A DNA stretch of 64,000 bases from Setoptus koraiensis (GCA_048013815.1 CM106585.1:8680001-8744000); one strand, 5' to 3'. Positions 36,744 to 49,591 are shown, numbered from the stretch's first letter. The notes: generated by a model not told the origin, from the sequence alone. Made by a program: numbers and translations.

Positions 36744-39220
36744 TGTATTATCGCGTATCATCATTAGGGTCGGTATCTCCATAATCGTCAGCACGAACAT
36801 GATCGCCAGTATCATCATTATGGCGCTTATCGCGCACACAAACTAATGCAATTAGAGTTGATTGATAGTTTTGCTGTTCGTTAATCGACCGCAGTTCGAT
36901 TTGCACAAATCGAACCGAGTGTCAGCAAGCCAAATTCGGCGACATCGGGCCCAATTCGGCCCGAATGCAAACGTCACGGCCCCGCCGAGAGCATGCCGAT
37001 TGTCGCGGCGCCGGATTGTGCCAATTGTCAAGGTCGCGCTCTGGTCACGGCCAAGCGGCGCTCGCTCGGCCACCATTGCGACAAACACACATTAGCATGG
37101 GCCCGAGCTGGTGCACATATCCCATACCCGTAAAGTATATGCCACGAATAGTATACACGGCGTATACAGTGTACGTAGTATGTGCCGTGTGTAGAGTGTA
37201 TAAAATGTGTCCTCCCCGGGGCCCCTCTGGCCGGTTGGCCGAGGCGAAACAACAGACAGCGCACTCCAACCAAATTGACTCAACTTGAACCTTTTTTTCG
37301 TGCCAGCTCGGGGGGCCCAAACAGTTAAGTGTGTGTCCTTCAGCGAGAATTGTTGATAGATACACACGAACGCTAATGTAGTCTAATGTGATCAATCTAT
37401 TACGAATCGAGTCGATTCGAATGTGGGCACACACACACACACATTCTAACAACTGTCAGGCGGGCAAACAACGCAACCACTATCGTGCGCAAATAGATTT
37501 AACAAACAATAATATCAACCAAAATAAAGTAAAGGGTGCTTGGGGGCGCGCGCTAGGGTGGGGGCCGGTGAAAATCCTGGCGCTGCCAGCACAATGGCGA
37601 ACTCGTGGACAAACAAATAAAGTGAGCCGCTAACGCCGCCAACGCCGCCAGACGGCAACTACACCGCCAGCTACCTGAGTGCCTGGCCGACACCACAAAG
37701 GGGCTTGTGCCAATTTGTTCGCCCTTGGAACGTGCAGATCGCCCAGGATAAGGCACTGTTCGCACACTGTTATGTAACGGCCAGCCAGTGACGGCAACAA
37801 AAGATGACACGACACGAATTTGTGTCAGTCAAGGTTGCCAAATTGTCGTTTGCCCAGTCTAGAGATTGTAGCCGCTCTACAATGTAGAGAAACACTCGCG
37901 GCTGTTTATGTGTGTGTGTGTACCCGCGTATCCGTGTATCTGCCTAGATTGAGTCTGTGATCGGTGGGCCTCCTCGCTAGCCGCTCACAATCAGTCAGCC
38001 CAGGTCGCGCGAGCTGGCTGACTGGGGCTGGCTGTGGGCTGGCTGCAAGAGGCCCGCCGATACAGTGATGTAGCGATAGGGCCGATGTTGTGATAGAGCT
38101 GATGCAGTGACAGAGCCCAGAGTATGGCGACTTGATCATTATCTGCGCTGATACAGTTATTAAATGTTGTTGTCGTGGCTGCGGGGGCGACATTCTCGTT
38201 CGCACGCCCGCCACAAGCCCCACAAGCTGTGCAAGCTCGGCCCACAAGTTAGTCATAACGTCATAATGCTGTCATGTTGCTGGGGCTTGAGTCGCCCCAG
38301 AAACCGTTACAGTGACCATAATGATACTGCCATTGGACTGTCTGGTACTTCGCAGCGTCCGCCGGCGAGCTGACCTCGGGCCAGCTCGCCGGCACAGCAG
38401 CTCGCCAACAACTGGCCAACAGCTCGCCGGCAGCTCGCAAGCTGGCAAGTGTAAGCCAAGTGTGAGCATATGTGGAGCAACAACAAACACTCGTACATTC
38501 ATCACACATTGTCATTGTGTTGCAACATTGCAAAGCTGTTGAAGGTCATTGCTGCCGGGGCATTTGTCTAACATTTGTTGTTGTGTGGTGCGTCTCGGCA
38601 GCATCTCGCAACCAATGTCAGCCAATGGATAATCGAGTCACATGCGCACCGCAAGCGAGCCTGTCGGAATAGGTAAACAGCAGACTGCCGACTCGTAATC
38701 GCATCGTGCTCCCATTATGTCACACAGAAGCATAATTCTTGTTGTTTAAGTGAAGTGTGATAATTCTCTCAATGAGCTAACAGCTACTCATTAGCTGAGT
38801 GGATTGAGTTGCTTGCGTAGAGAAATAAATGGTTAATTGATACGCCAATAAACGCGATGTGCCGGTAACGCAGCCAACCGCACAAGCTCGCCCGTGACGA
38901 AATATTCATACTGTAACAATCATTCCCTAACAACGCCAAGAATGATGATTGTTGACAATGATAGCGACGTTGGCAATTCTGCTTGAGTTGCCTCTTCTGC
39001 CTACCGCTTAGCTATCGTCGTGTCGTTTTGTAATGCGCCGTTCGCATGACTTTCAGTCGGGCCAGCCAAGCGGATGACAGAGCTAGCGAAAGCCAGCGAA
39101 CGCTAGCGAAGAAAGAATCGATGACGACACACAAGTTATGCCCAGAAAGTAGCAGTTGGCAGAAGGAGCTAGCGACTTCTTCGAAGAAAGGGCCCACAAG
39201 CTCGCCAAGCTGTGCAACGG

Positions 39221-39320
39221 CCAACATGCACACGCAATAGCGAACATGCATACGTAATAGCGAACATGCTCACGCAATAGCGAACATGTACATGAAATAG
39301 CGAACATGTACATGCAATAC
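39221..39320 (+). repeat. 20-bp tandem repeat, five copies
   Basis: Unit CGAACATGCACACGCAATAG-like; five adjacent units of exactly 20 bp. The constant part is AACATG plus AATA(G/C); the middle is variable. Confidence 0.9.
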
Positions 39321-39531
39321 GCGGAACATGCACGCACACAATATTGCACAATATTGAGCGGGGCCCCTGCCATGGCCATCGCTCGCGAGTGCACAGCATG
39401 TGCTTGTGACTGGCGCGCGGCACATAAACACACACACGCACGCACGCAGCGTGGGCTGTGGCCATTAATGGCGAGCATGCTCGAGCGCCCCTATGCGCTA
39501 GTGGGTGTTAGCGGTGCTTCGTTGTGACTCA

Positions 39532-39557
39532 CAACTTGTGAGCCAGCAAACGACTGT
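39532..39557 (+). repeat. 25-bp inverted repeat, left arm
   Basis: Contains GACTCACAACTTGTGAGCC; its exact reverse complement occurs at 40273-40298. Each arm is also nearly palindromic itself. Confidence 0.75.
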
Positions 39558-40272
39558 GTGTCGCTGGTGCGCATACACCAACGGTATAATTAGCTTGCCC
39601 AAGTGAGTGGTGGTCGGGGGCACTGGAGGGGCGCCACTGGCGCCGCCGCCACAGCAACGGAACATCGTCGAGATTCGTCCTATATCAGCCATTGTGTGTC
39701 TATTCGCGATTTGTGTTACTCGCTGCCGGAGAGCCTCTCGCTGCGAGTGACTCGCCGCGAGTGTGTTTGTGCGCATAGAGCACGTTGGTTGGCTGGTTCT
39801 GTGTGTTCTGTGTGCTATGTATGCTATGTGTGCTATGTGTGTTCGGTGTGGTGAGTCCAGAGTCGAGACTTTGCGCGGCCCGCTCGAGCGGTACCCGCGC
39901 TCTAGCCGCCACAGTCACACTGCAACAGTCTCCCCAATGTGCGGTGCGGTGCGGTCCGTATCTCGGCGCTGTGCGCTGCACACGCATTGTGGATGCTCGC
40001 TGACTCAACACAATAACGACCGGACTCAAAAGCGATGCCCATTCTTGTCAGCGGCGCCGAGTCGAAAGTGCACAGTGCCGCCCCCACACGTATTAACGTA
40101 TTAACGTACTAACGTGTATTACGTTGCTGGAATGGCGAGCGAGCGAGTTGTCGTTGCAACTATTTACGTACGCACTGCGCTATATTATAGCGGCTATAGT
40201 GACTATACTGACTGTGTGGCGATGGCGTGTGTGCGCGCGCAAATAAGTTTTCTATGGCCGGCGCAGTCACTC

Positions 40273-40298
40273 TGTGGCTCACAAGTTGTGAGTCACAA
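40273..40298 (-). repeat. 25-bp inverted repeat, right arm
   Basis: Contains GGCTCACAAGTTGTGAGTC, the reverse complement of the left arm about 740 bp upstream. No flanking target-site duplication was recognised. Confidence 0.75.
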
Positions 40299-41641
40299 CT
40301 GTTGTCAGTGTGGCCAGCGTGGCTAGCCACACTGCGCAGGAGCTTGCGCCAAGATTGTCGCTACTCGACATACGTGTGCACACCGTGCGCAAATGTAACA
40401 GCGACATGCAAACATAATGGCCACCATAAAAAGAGTAATACGCAAAGAGTAATGCGTTTGCACTGCGCTCGCCTGTGCCCGGGCCGCTCGCAAGCGCGAT
40501 CTCACAAGCCCGAGCTCGCAAGCCCGAGCTCGCGAGATTGGACTGGCAGCGGCGGTGCACAAACTGATTGGATGTGCGATATGGAACGGGGGGGCAGAGC
40601 AGTGCATCATGCGCCACATTGCGCATGATACATTGCGCCGGCGAATGTTCAGTGCGAGGCAGTTTGGGCGAACTTATATCATCGCCGTGTGTGTGTGTGT
40701 GTGTGTGCGTTGCCCACTCACAGTTGTCGCTGGGCAGACTTCCCAAGAGTTCGCCCAAGAGTGTCTGGCCGCGACGGCCGATAACCAGACACAACTGTGC
40801 ACGCATGCACACGCATTAGTGGCATTGGCCATGGTGCTGCGGCGGCGGCGGCATTGGTTCTATTTCAGATCGCAAATGTTCGAATTCACTGGCAAGTTGG
40901 GTCTGAGTCGCCAGTTGAGTCGCCGGAGTCGCAAATGCTGCCGCTACGTTGTGCTGCTGTGGCGGCAGCAGCACTAGGCCACACTGAGATGTGCGCAACC
41001 GTGTGTATAGCAGTATAGTAAATAAAGGGACACGCGCGCAACTTTGACTTGAGCCCCGAGCGAACTAACGCTCATTTTAGAGTTGGTCGCTGGAGTTGGT
41101 CGCTGGAGCCGAGTTGAGGCAGCTAGGTCTGCTGTGGCAGGAATAAGGCGACGGCGGCATTAGCAAGCACAGGCATAGTTACAGCGGCAGCAATTTCAAT
41201 TTGTAGCTAGTAGGCAGTACGCACAAGCAGCATTAGCGTGCACACTAGTAAACAAGCAGCAGCAGCAAGTTCATGAAATAGGAGAAGAGCGACTCGCTCA
41301 GGTTTCAGCAGGAATATAGCATTTCATTATTGAATCATTAATTATTCTTCTAGTTTCACTTGAAGACGTAATACTCTTCTGGCAAACTTATCGTCATTTT
41401 GTAATCATCATTTATTGTTATCATTATTATTATTACATCTCATCGCCACACACACACGCACTGCACACTTATCAAGTTTTTAGTTATTGTTCCACACAAA
41501 ATCATCATCACAAACGATTGTGTATTTTTCGTTTTATCCTATCAATTAATTCACTCATCATCTGGCAGAGTATTTAAAATAACAACAACATAACGCAACA
41601 AAGCAACATACACGTAACAACTTAGATACCATTTCAGTACC

Positions 41642-44600
41642 ATGGCTTATGCTACCAAATTCAGCATGAAGCAGCAGCGGCATGCAGAACAAGACAGCGG
41701 CGGCAGCACTGTGCCGTCGGAAAAATCATCTATAGCCAGCTCGTCGGCGTCAGCGCTCAATATAGTTGCTGCTAATCGTGCCTCACTATTTAACAAAACA
41801 TTGGAAAAGGCCGCCTGTGGAGTCGGTTTCATTGTCAATATCAACGGAGTTGCATCACACAAAGTAAGTTGTCAACAACGCAGCACACAACAACAACAAC
41901 CACTATGCTCATGTCAAGCTTATCGCGCCATCGTAAACTTGATTCGTCGCTGACATGTTGTGTGTGTTACACATTTTATCCATTTTATTTATTCGTTTGT
42001 TTGTTTGTTTTTTTCTCTCTTCCTTTGTTATCTATCGTGTCATCGACGTGCCCTTTGCCTCTGCGCCAGCTCCTCGAAGATGCATCTACTATCAGCAAAC
42101 GAATGACACATCGAGGAGCCTGCTCCTGCGACAACCTCACTGGCGATGGTGCGGGCGTTATGGTTGCAATACCCGATCAATACTATCGTGATATACTCAA
42201 GCGAGAGCATCACATTGATCTGCCACCGTTCGGCCAGTACGCCACTGGCATTCTGTTCATGGACGCGCAATCAGATAGTGAACGAGCTACAATCACCAAA
42301 TTGTTCAATTCCATGGCGCAACAATTAGGATTGATTACTATCTTATGGAGAGATGTGCCAAGAGATAATTCGTGTCTAGGTCAAGTTGCCATTGAATCAG
42401 AGCCTAATATCACGCAAATATTTGTTGTTGACTCAACGGGAACAACACAAAATTTCAATCAAAGGATATATATCTTGCGAAAGCAATCTTCGCACAGGCT
42501 CATAGCGGGCGGTCTTCGGTACTATTGTTGTAGTCTTTCGTGCGATACCATTGTGTATAAAGGTCAATTTACCCCAAATCAACTATGGGAGTATTATGAT
42601 GATTTGAAACATCAACAATTCCAAACACATTTAGCCATTGTCCATGCAAGATTCTCCACAAACACCTACCCAAGCTGGGAAAGAGCCCATCCCATGAGGT
42701 TGCTTGCGCACAATGGAGAAATTAATACATTACGAGGCAATGTCAATCTTATGCGAGCCCGTGAGGGTGTCATGAAAAGCAAAAAATTTGGTGATCAACT
42801 TAAGGAACTATATCCTGTCATTGAACCAGACATGTCAGACTCTGGCTCTGTTGATAATGTCTTGGAATTCCTTGTCAACGCCGGTGACAAATCTCTGCCA
42901 GAGGCGGTTCTTTGTATGGTTCCAGAAGCTTGGCATCATGATGAGATGATGCACCCTCTCAAAAGGTCATTCTACAAATGGTCCAGTTGCACAATGGAGC
43001 CATGGGACGGCCCAGCACTGCTAACTTTCAGCGATGGTCGCTTCATTGGAGCTATATTGGATCGCAATGGACTACGACCATCTAGGTTTTATCATCTTAA
43101 AGATGGACATCTAGTCATGGCCAGCGAAGTCGGAGTTTTTGATCACAATCCAGAGGACATCATTCAGAAAGGACGTTTGCGACCAGGTCGAATGTTGCTT
43201 ATAGACACTAAAACACATGTTGTCAAAGATGACGAAAGTATTCGCGACTTCATTGCTTGTAAGAGACCCTTCCAAGAATGGACCAAACAGTTGTTCACTC
43301 TCGATGACATAAGACGCGCCAGCCAAACACCCAAAATGGACCACAATGGCACTCTCGACGGCAATAACAATTCTGGAAATAACCAGGATAGTTTTGGTGA
43401 TAGCATCACTAAAATATTCGAGGACAAACGCTTACCATTATTTGGATATACAACTGAAATCATCAATTTACTTTTGCTACCTATGATAAAAACTGAAAAG
43501 GAAGCATTAGGATCCATGGGTAATGACACTCCTTTGGCTTGTCTTTCACTTTATCAACCTCTTGTCTACGACTATTTCAAGCAATTGTTTGCTCAAATTA
43601 CAAATCCACCAATTGATCCATTCAGAGAGAAGATCATAATGTCACTCGAATGTCCTATCGGTCCTGAACACAACATTCTCGAGGCCAGTGCCAAGCAGTG
43701 TAATCGCATGTGGTTAGAGCAACCTGTATTATCAATATCCGACCTTGAAGTCATTAAAGCTACAAAATACAATGGATGGAAGACGCGGGTCATAGACTGT
43801 ACTTTTCATCCAAGTCGTGGTCGCCAGGGACTCGTCGAAGCTATCGACAGAATTTGTGATGAGGCCACAACCGCTGCCAAAAATGGATATACTTTAGTAG
43901 TATTAAGTGACCGTAAATCAGGACCTAACAACGTACCCGTGAGCTCTCTTTTATCACTCGGCGCTACTCATCATCACCTCATAGTTGAAAGACAACGCAT
44001 GAAAGTTGGCCTTATTGTTGAAACAGCTGAAGCCCGTGAAGTTCACCATATCTGTGTCCTTCTTGGTTATGGTGCTGACGCTATTTGCCCATATCTTGTC
44101 TTTGAAACCATGTCTGCATTACGTTGTGAAGCAAATCTGAAATTGTCGGACGAAGACATATTCAAAAACTATGTTGCTGCAATGGAAAGAGGTATATCAA
44201 AAGTCATGGCTAAAATGGGAATATCAACTTTGCAAAGCTATAAAGGAGCACAAATATTTGAAGCTGTAGGACTTGCCCAGGATGTCATTGACAAATGTTT
44301 TAAAAATACACCCTCTCGTCTCAGTGGATCTAATTTTGACGTTCTTGCAGCCGAAGTGCTGAATCGTCATCAACAAACTTTCGCCAGAGATGTTGGAAAT
44401 GACAGTCTAGTTCTAAGAGATCCCGGTTACTATCATTGGAGATCTGGTGGTGAAAAACACATCAATGACCCGGAAGCCATCGCAAACCTGCAGGATGCAT
44501 CAAAGACTAATTCAATGAAATCCTACAGAAGCTTTTCGGATGCCACAGTAGCTATGTTGAAAAAGTGTACGCTACGTGGTCAGCTGGACTTTAATTATGC

Positions 44601-47600
44601 ACCTGAGCCAATTCCGCTTGATGAAGTTGAAGAAGCCAAAGAGATTGTTAAAAGATTCTGCACCGGGGCCATGAGTTTTGGATCGATATCCATAGAGGCA
44701 CATCAGACCTTAGCTGTCGCTATGAACAGGCTGGGAGGCAAATCCAACACAGGAGAGGGCGGAGAGGATGCTGATCGATGGCAAGTTGAAAATCCTCAGT
44801 TCAATAGAAGATCAGCGATCAAGCAAATAGCTTCAGGCCGCTTCGGTGTTACAGCAGCTTATGTTGCCAACTCCGATGAACTTCAAATCAAAATAGCTCA
44901 AGGAGCTAAACCAGGAGAGGGCGGAGAATTACCTGGTCATAAAGTCAGTAAAGACATTGCCAAAACCCGTCACTCAATTCCAGGAGTTGGTTTGATTAGC
45001 CCACCGCCACACCATGATATTTATTCTATAGAAGATATAGCTGAGTTGATCTATGATTTGAAATGTGCCAATCCTAACGCCAGAATATCAGTAAAACTCG
45101 TCTCTGAAGTAGGTGTTGGAATAGTAGCAGCTGGTGTTGCCAAAGGTAAAGCAGAGCATATAACTATATCAGGTCACGATGGTGGAACTGGGGCTAGCTC
45201 TTGGACGGGTATAAAGAACGCGGGATTACCTTGGGAGTTAGGCTTGTCAGAGACACACCAAGTTCTAGTTGCGAACGACCTTCGATCTAGAGTTGTACTC
45301 CAAGTTGATGGACAACTCCGTACAGCATTTGACGTGATTGTCGGAGCGTTATTGGGAGCTGATGAGTTTGGCTTCTCAACGGCTCCGCTCATATCACTAG
45401 GTTGCATAATGATGCGTAAATGTCATCTCAACACTTGCCCAGTCGGAGTTGCGACTCAAGACCCTGTACTGCGCAAGAAATTCGAAGGAAAACCTGAATA
45501 TGTCGTTAACTACCTATTCTTGTTGGCAGAAGACATCAGATTGGAAATGTCAAAATTAGGCGTGCGAAAGTTTCAAGATCTTGTTGGTCGCACTGATTTG
45601 ATGAAATTCTCACCAGATCCTACAAACCCCAAAGTATCCTACCTAAATTATGATGCCATTTTATGTGACGCACGAAGCTTAAGACCCAATACCAACATCA
45701 TTGGGGGCAGTTTGAAGCAAGACTTCCAATTGGAAAAACGTCTAGACAACATCCTCATAAAAGAGGCGAAAGGATTTCTAGCAGGAAAATCATATAATCT
45801 TGCGAAGCCAATAAACATATCATTGAAAATAACTAACACTGACCGGGCTTTTGCCTCTACATTGAGCTACCATATTGCTAAACTTTATGGAGAGCCTGGT
45901 TTGCCGCTCGACAATCTCATAAACATAAACCTCGAGGGAACTGCTGGACAAAGTTTCTGTGCGTTTCTGCCTCATGGCGTTACCGTTAAACTAGAAGGAG
46001 ATGCCAATGACTACGTCGGTAAAGGACTGTCAGGAGGTAAAATAGTTGTATACCCACCGAAGTCTGTGTCACCCGAATTTAAATCCCATGAAAATATCAT
46101 AGTGGGCAATGTTTGTCTATACGGAGCGACAACTGGTAAGGCATTCTTTAGGGGCATAGCTGCGGAGAGATTTTGCGTCAGAAATTCGGGAGCTTCTGCA
46201 GTGGTTGAAGGAGTTGGTGACCATGGTTGCGAATATATGACTGGTGGAACTGTAGTTATACTTGGAGGCACCGGTAGAAACTTTGCTGCTGGAATGTCTG
46301 GCGGTCTTGCCTATGTCTTCGACGAGTCCCACAATTTCGCTAACTACTGCAATACCTCCACAGTCGAACTTGTTGCAATATCATCCGAAGAAGAATACGC
46401 TTCGCTATTTGCAATTATCCAAGAATTTGTAACTGAAACAGGCTCAGTTAAAGCGTCACTAATTCTTGAATCTTGGGCGGTATCTCGAGCGAAATTTGTT
46501 AAGGTTTTTCCAATAGAATATCAGAGAGCATTGAAACAAATGAAAGAAGAGTCGCAACAGAAAGAAAACGTACCTACAGATGACTCGTCGATTGAAGTAG
46601 ACTCAGTCCAAAATGGTAACTCCAACGGAATTAATGACGAGACCAAAAATGGATCAAACAAGACTGAAGCTGGAGACAAGCCTGCACCGGATATAGAAGA
46701 CTCACTTACTAATAACCTTGACAAAGTGAGAGGCTTCATGAAGTACAAGAGAATCAAAGGCTATTACAGGGAGCCTAAACTGCGTATGACTGATTGGAAT
46801 GAAATTTTCGACCAGAAATTCATCAGAGATAATGTAAGAGTCCAGGCGACCCGTTGTATGGACTGCGGTGTTCCATTGTGTCAAACCTCCTACGGTTGTC
46901 CTCTGGGCAATATCATCCCAAAATGGAATGATTTAGTGCATAAAGACGATTGGCAACAAGCAATATTGCAGTTACTGCAAACCAATAACTTTCCAGAGTT
47001 TACAGGTAGAGTCTGCCCTGCTCCTTGTGAAGGAGCTTGTGTTCTTGGAATCAATGAATCTCCCGTAGCGATCAAAACGATTGAAGTTTCAATAATCGAG
47101 GTGGCTTTTGAGAGGGGTTGGATACAGCCTAGACCACCGGCAACTAGGACCAACAAACGTATCGCAGTGATCGGCTCAGGACCGGCCGGTTTAGCATGCG
47201 CTGCCCAACTGAACAAAGCTGGGCACAATGTAGTCGTATATGAAAGAAATGATCGTGTTGGTGGACTTCTTCAATACGGTATACCGAGTATGAAGCTTTC
47301 TAAGCAAGTGGTACGACGTCGCATTGATCTGATGGAAGCTGAAGGTATTGAATTTAGAACCAAAGTAAATGTTGGACAAACAATATCTGGGCAGGAACTA
47401 CTTCAATCGCATGATGCGATCTGTATTACAACAGGTGCAACATGGCCTCGAGATCTCAAAATTCCCGGCCGTGAGCTTAACGGAATTCACTTCGCAATGA
47501 CATTCTTGGAAACATGGCAGAAGCAACAAATGTCATCTATACAACAAAATTCGAACAGCATTAATGGTAACTCGACACCGACTATTAGCGCTCGTGGAAA

Positions 47601-48270
47601 GAAAGTGATTGTAATAGGTGGTGGTGATACAGGATGTGATTGTATTGGTACTTCGTTACGTCAGGGAGCCAAAAGTATAACTTCATTCGAAATCTTACCT
47701 CAGCCACCCAGCTCTCGAGCGGACGACAATCCTTGGCCTCAGTGGCCGAAGATACTCAGGACTGACTACGGCTACGAGGAAGTTAAGCTCACAGATGGAG
47801 CGGACCCTCGTAAGTTTTGTGTTAGCAGCAAAAAGTTTGTAGACGATGGGCAAGGAAATGTCTGTGGTATTGAAGCTATATCAGTACGCTGGGTACAAAA
47901 TGACAAAGGCCAGTTTACTTTAGAAGAAATACCTGGTAGTGAGAAGTATTACGAGTGCGACCTTGTTTTGATTGCCATGGGCTTCTTGGGCACTGAAAAC
48001 TATCTAGCTAAAGAATTTGGACTTCAGATGGACCCGAGATCAAACATACTCACAGCGCCTGGATCATACAAGACAAGCCTAAACAAGGTATATTCGGCTG
48101 GAGATTGCAGACGCGGTCAGTCTCTGGTGGTGCACGCAATAAATGAGGGCAGACAAGCCGCTCGACAGATAGATTCCGATTTGAATGATGGTCTTTCATA
48201 TTTAGCTGGTCCAGGTGGAGTTGTTCCACCACCCACATTGATAGGCGTAAAAGTATCCAGTACTGATTAG
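41642..48270 (+). CDS. Fused glutamate synthase, NAD(P)H-dependent (GOGAT)
   Basis: Two exons, 41642-41863 and 42070-48270, giving 2,140 aa; the 206-bp intron follows residue 74. The enzyme converts 2-oxoglutarate and glutamine to two glutamates. The glutaminase nucleophile is Cys59 in AACGVGFIV, after a propeptide rich in Ser and Gln. FMN-binding TGEGGED is at about 967. The 3Fe-4S cluster is [16 protein letters not shown] (about 1184). The GXGXG beta-helix domain includes [10 protein letters not shown]. The GltD-like part begins after an acidic linker (about 1560-1620). It has 4Fe-4S motifs CMDCGVPLC and CPAPCEGAC (about 1669-1730), [11 protein letters not shown] (about 1774) and an NAD-binding GGGDTGCD (about 1922). 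All expected cofactor residues are present. Length and fused order match eukaryotic NADH-GOGAT. Confidence 0.96.
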
Positions 48271-48725
48271 TAGTCAAGTACATCGTTGAAAAACAAAAAA
48301 ACAAAATATATGTGCTTGAATCGCCTTCTTTGTGCAAACTTCTAGGATGCACTGTGCAAGGCACGTAGCAAAAACGTGTAGAATTTGGCGGTTTGCTCTT
48401 TGCACCTTATGGCAGGAACAGTAGAGGAGCAGTACAGTAGCAAGTTAGCTAGCGCAGCTCGTGAGGAGTAGAGCAGCTCGCTGAGTTTCATCGACATATA
48501 TCACCTCATTTGAAGATGTAGCAGTCTTGCGACTTACGTCTGTATTCAACATTATTGTTATTATCACTACAATTACTATACAAATATATCATCAAATCAT
48601 CTGGAATTATTTAGTTTTGATTCTCACGCGACACAATCACCATTGAACTGGCACATTTATTTTTTGTTTTATCTAGTTAATACAAACACAACAACTGAAA
48701 AGTTTATTTGTCGAAACGCAATACA
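48271..48725. other. Intergenic region, glutamate synthase to BED-finger gene
   Basis: About 0.45 kb in tandem orientation. It should contain the glutamate synthase 3' UTR and the BED gene promoter. No feature was recognised apart from a weak resemblance of 48480-48600 to the region just upstream of glutamate synthase. Confidence 0.5.
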
Positions 48726-49544
48726 ATGAACGACCATCAACCGGATACATCGGACACGAACAACAATGATACCAAGTTAGTTCATATTGTACCACTGAAA
48801 CATGCTCGGTCAAAAGTTTGGGCCTATTTTGGTTTTGTTGCTAACTCACATGGCGACATTTTGGATAAGAAGAAGGCTATATGCAAGATTTGTGCATCTA
48901 CAATGGCCTATTCTCGTAATACAACAAATCTTTTTGCCCATTTAAAATCGATGCACCCAACTATAAAACCTGCCAAATTAGTACCGAAGTCAACATCATC
49001 AACAACTAATAAGGTTGGCCCCGCAACAACTAGTCAGTGTTCAGTCAGTACATCAATGGCTTCGTGCTCAACGCAAGCCGATATACCGCTAGAGCACGAG
49101 CCGAGATGCATGGTCACAGAACCAAGTTCAGTTCCATCAACGCCCAATAGTTCAATTAGAGTTTGTACGTCTCCGGATGATCAGGATAGTAACTACACTT
49201 ACGCCAGCTCATGCTATGTAAGCGATTACAGTGCGCACGAAAGTGACACTATGTCAAATAGTTTATTAGAGTTAGAAATCAAAACGGAACCATTCTCACC
49301 GTCTATGACCCTGCCACAAGATAAAATTACCAACTCAATCGTAGATATGCTTGTTAAAGATTGTAGACCAATCGCACTAGTTCACTCAGATGGATTTAGA
49401 AATCTCATAGATACGTTAGCTCCCGGTTACAAAGTTCCAGATGATACGGACTTACAAAAACTAGTCGATGAAAGATATAAGGAATTGAGGATGGAGTTTT
49501 ATTCGGCCACATCAACAACCAAAACTTATGTTGATTTAAAATGA
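48726..49544 (+). CDS. BED zinc-finger protein, truncated hAT-transposase-like
   Basis: 272 aa, single exon. Residues about 25-75 form a BED finger: KVWAYFGFV, CKICASTMAYSR, NLFAHLKSMHP with C2 and H-x4-H ligands. A Ser/Thr-rich linker follows, with a sumoylation-type IKTEP. The last 90 residues (TNSIVDMLVKDCRPIALVHS, then GFRNLIDTLAPGYKVP) match the segment that follows BED in hAT transposases and ZBED1/DREF-type proteins. The RNase-H catalytic domain and the C-terminal dimerisation domain are absent; the protein ends shortly after. The frame opens at a TTG (48708), but the first ATG is 48726. It may be a domesticated DNA-binding fragment acting as a regulator. It converges on a C2H2 gene with 67 bp between stops. 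Confidence 0.75.
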   Translation: MNDHQPDTSDTNNNDTKLVHIVPLKHARSKVWAYFGFVANSHGDILDKKKAICKICASTMAYSRNTTNLFAHLKSMHPTIKPAKLVPKSTSSTTNKVGPATTSQCSVSTSMASCSTQADIPLEHEPRCMVTEPSSVPSTPNSSIRVCTSPDDQDSNYTYASSCYVSDYSAHESDTMSNSLLELEIKTEPFSPSMTLPQDKITNSIVDMLVKDCRPIALVHSDGFRNLIDTLAPGYKVPDDTDLQKLVDERYKELRMEFYSATSTTKTYVDLK

Positions 49545-49591
49545 CCAACTTCGTCTTCATTATTTCGGACTGTTATGTAATATTAATGAAA

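Larger units (their letters stand above)
34840..41641. other. Large GC-richer gene desert between the sphingomyelinase-like gene and glutamate synthase
   Basis: About 6.8 kb with no recognisable protein, rRNA or tRNA gene. It is richer in GC, especially 36.9-41.0 kb, than the rest of the window. It contains a 15-bp tandem triplet (36028-36070), AC and GT microsatellites, a five-copy 20-bp tandem repeat (39221-39320), and a 25-bp inverted repeat pair at 39532 and 40273. Motif AGCTCGCC recurs many times between 38.3 and 40.6 kb. The longest frame (35042-35677, 211 codons) shows no family features. The last few hundred bases are presumably the glutamate synthase promoter and 5' UTR. Confidence 0.55.

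Noticed and set aside
39221-39320. Possible CRISPR-like array of regular repeats
   Set aside because: Units are contiguous with no spacers and the genome is eukaryotic; it is a minisatellite.
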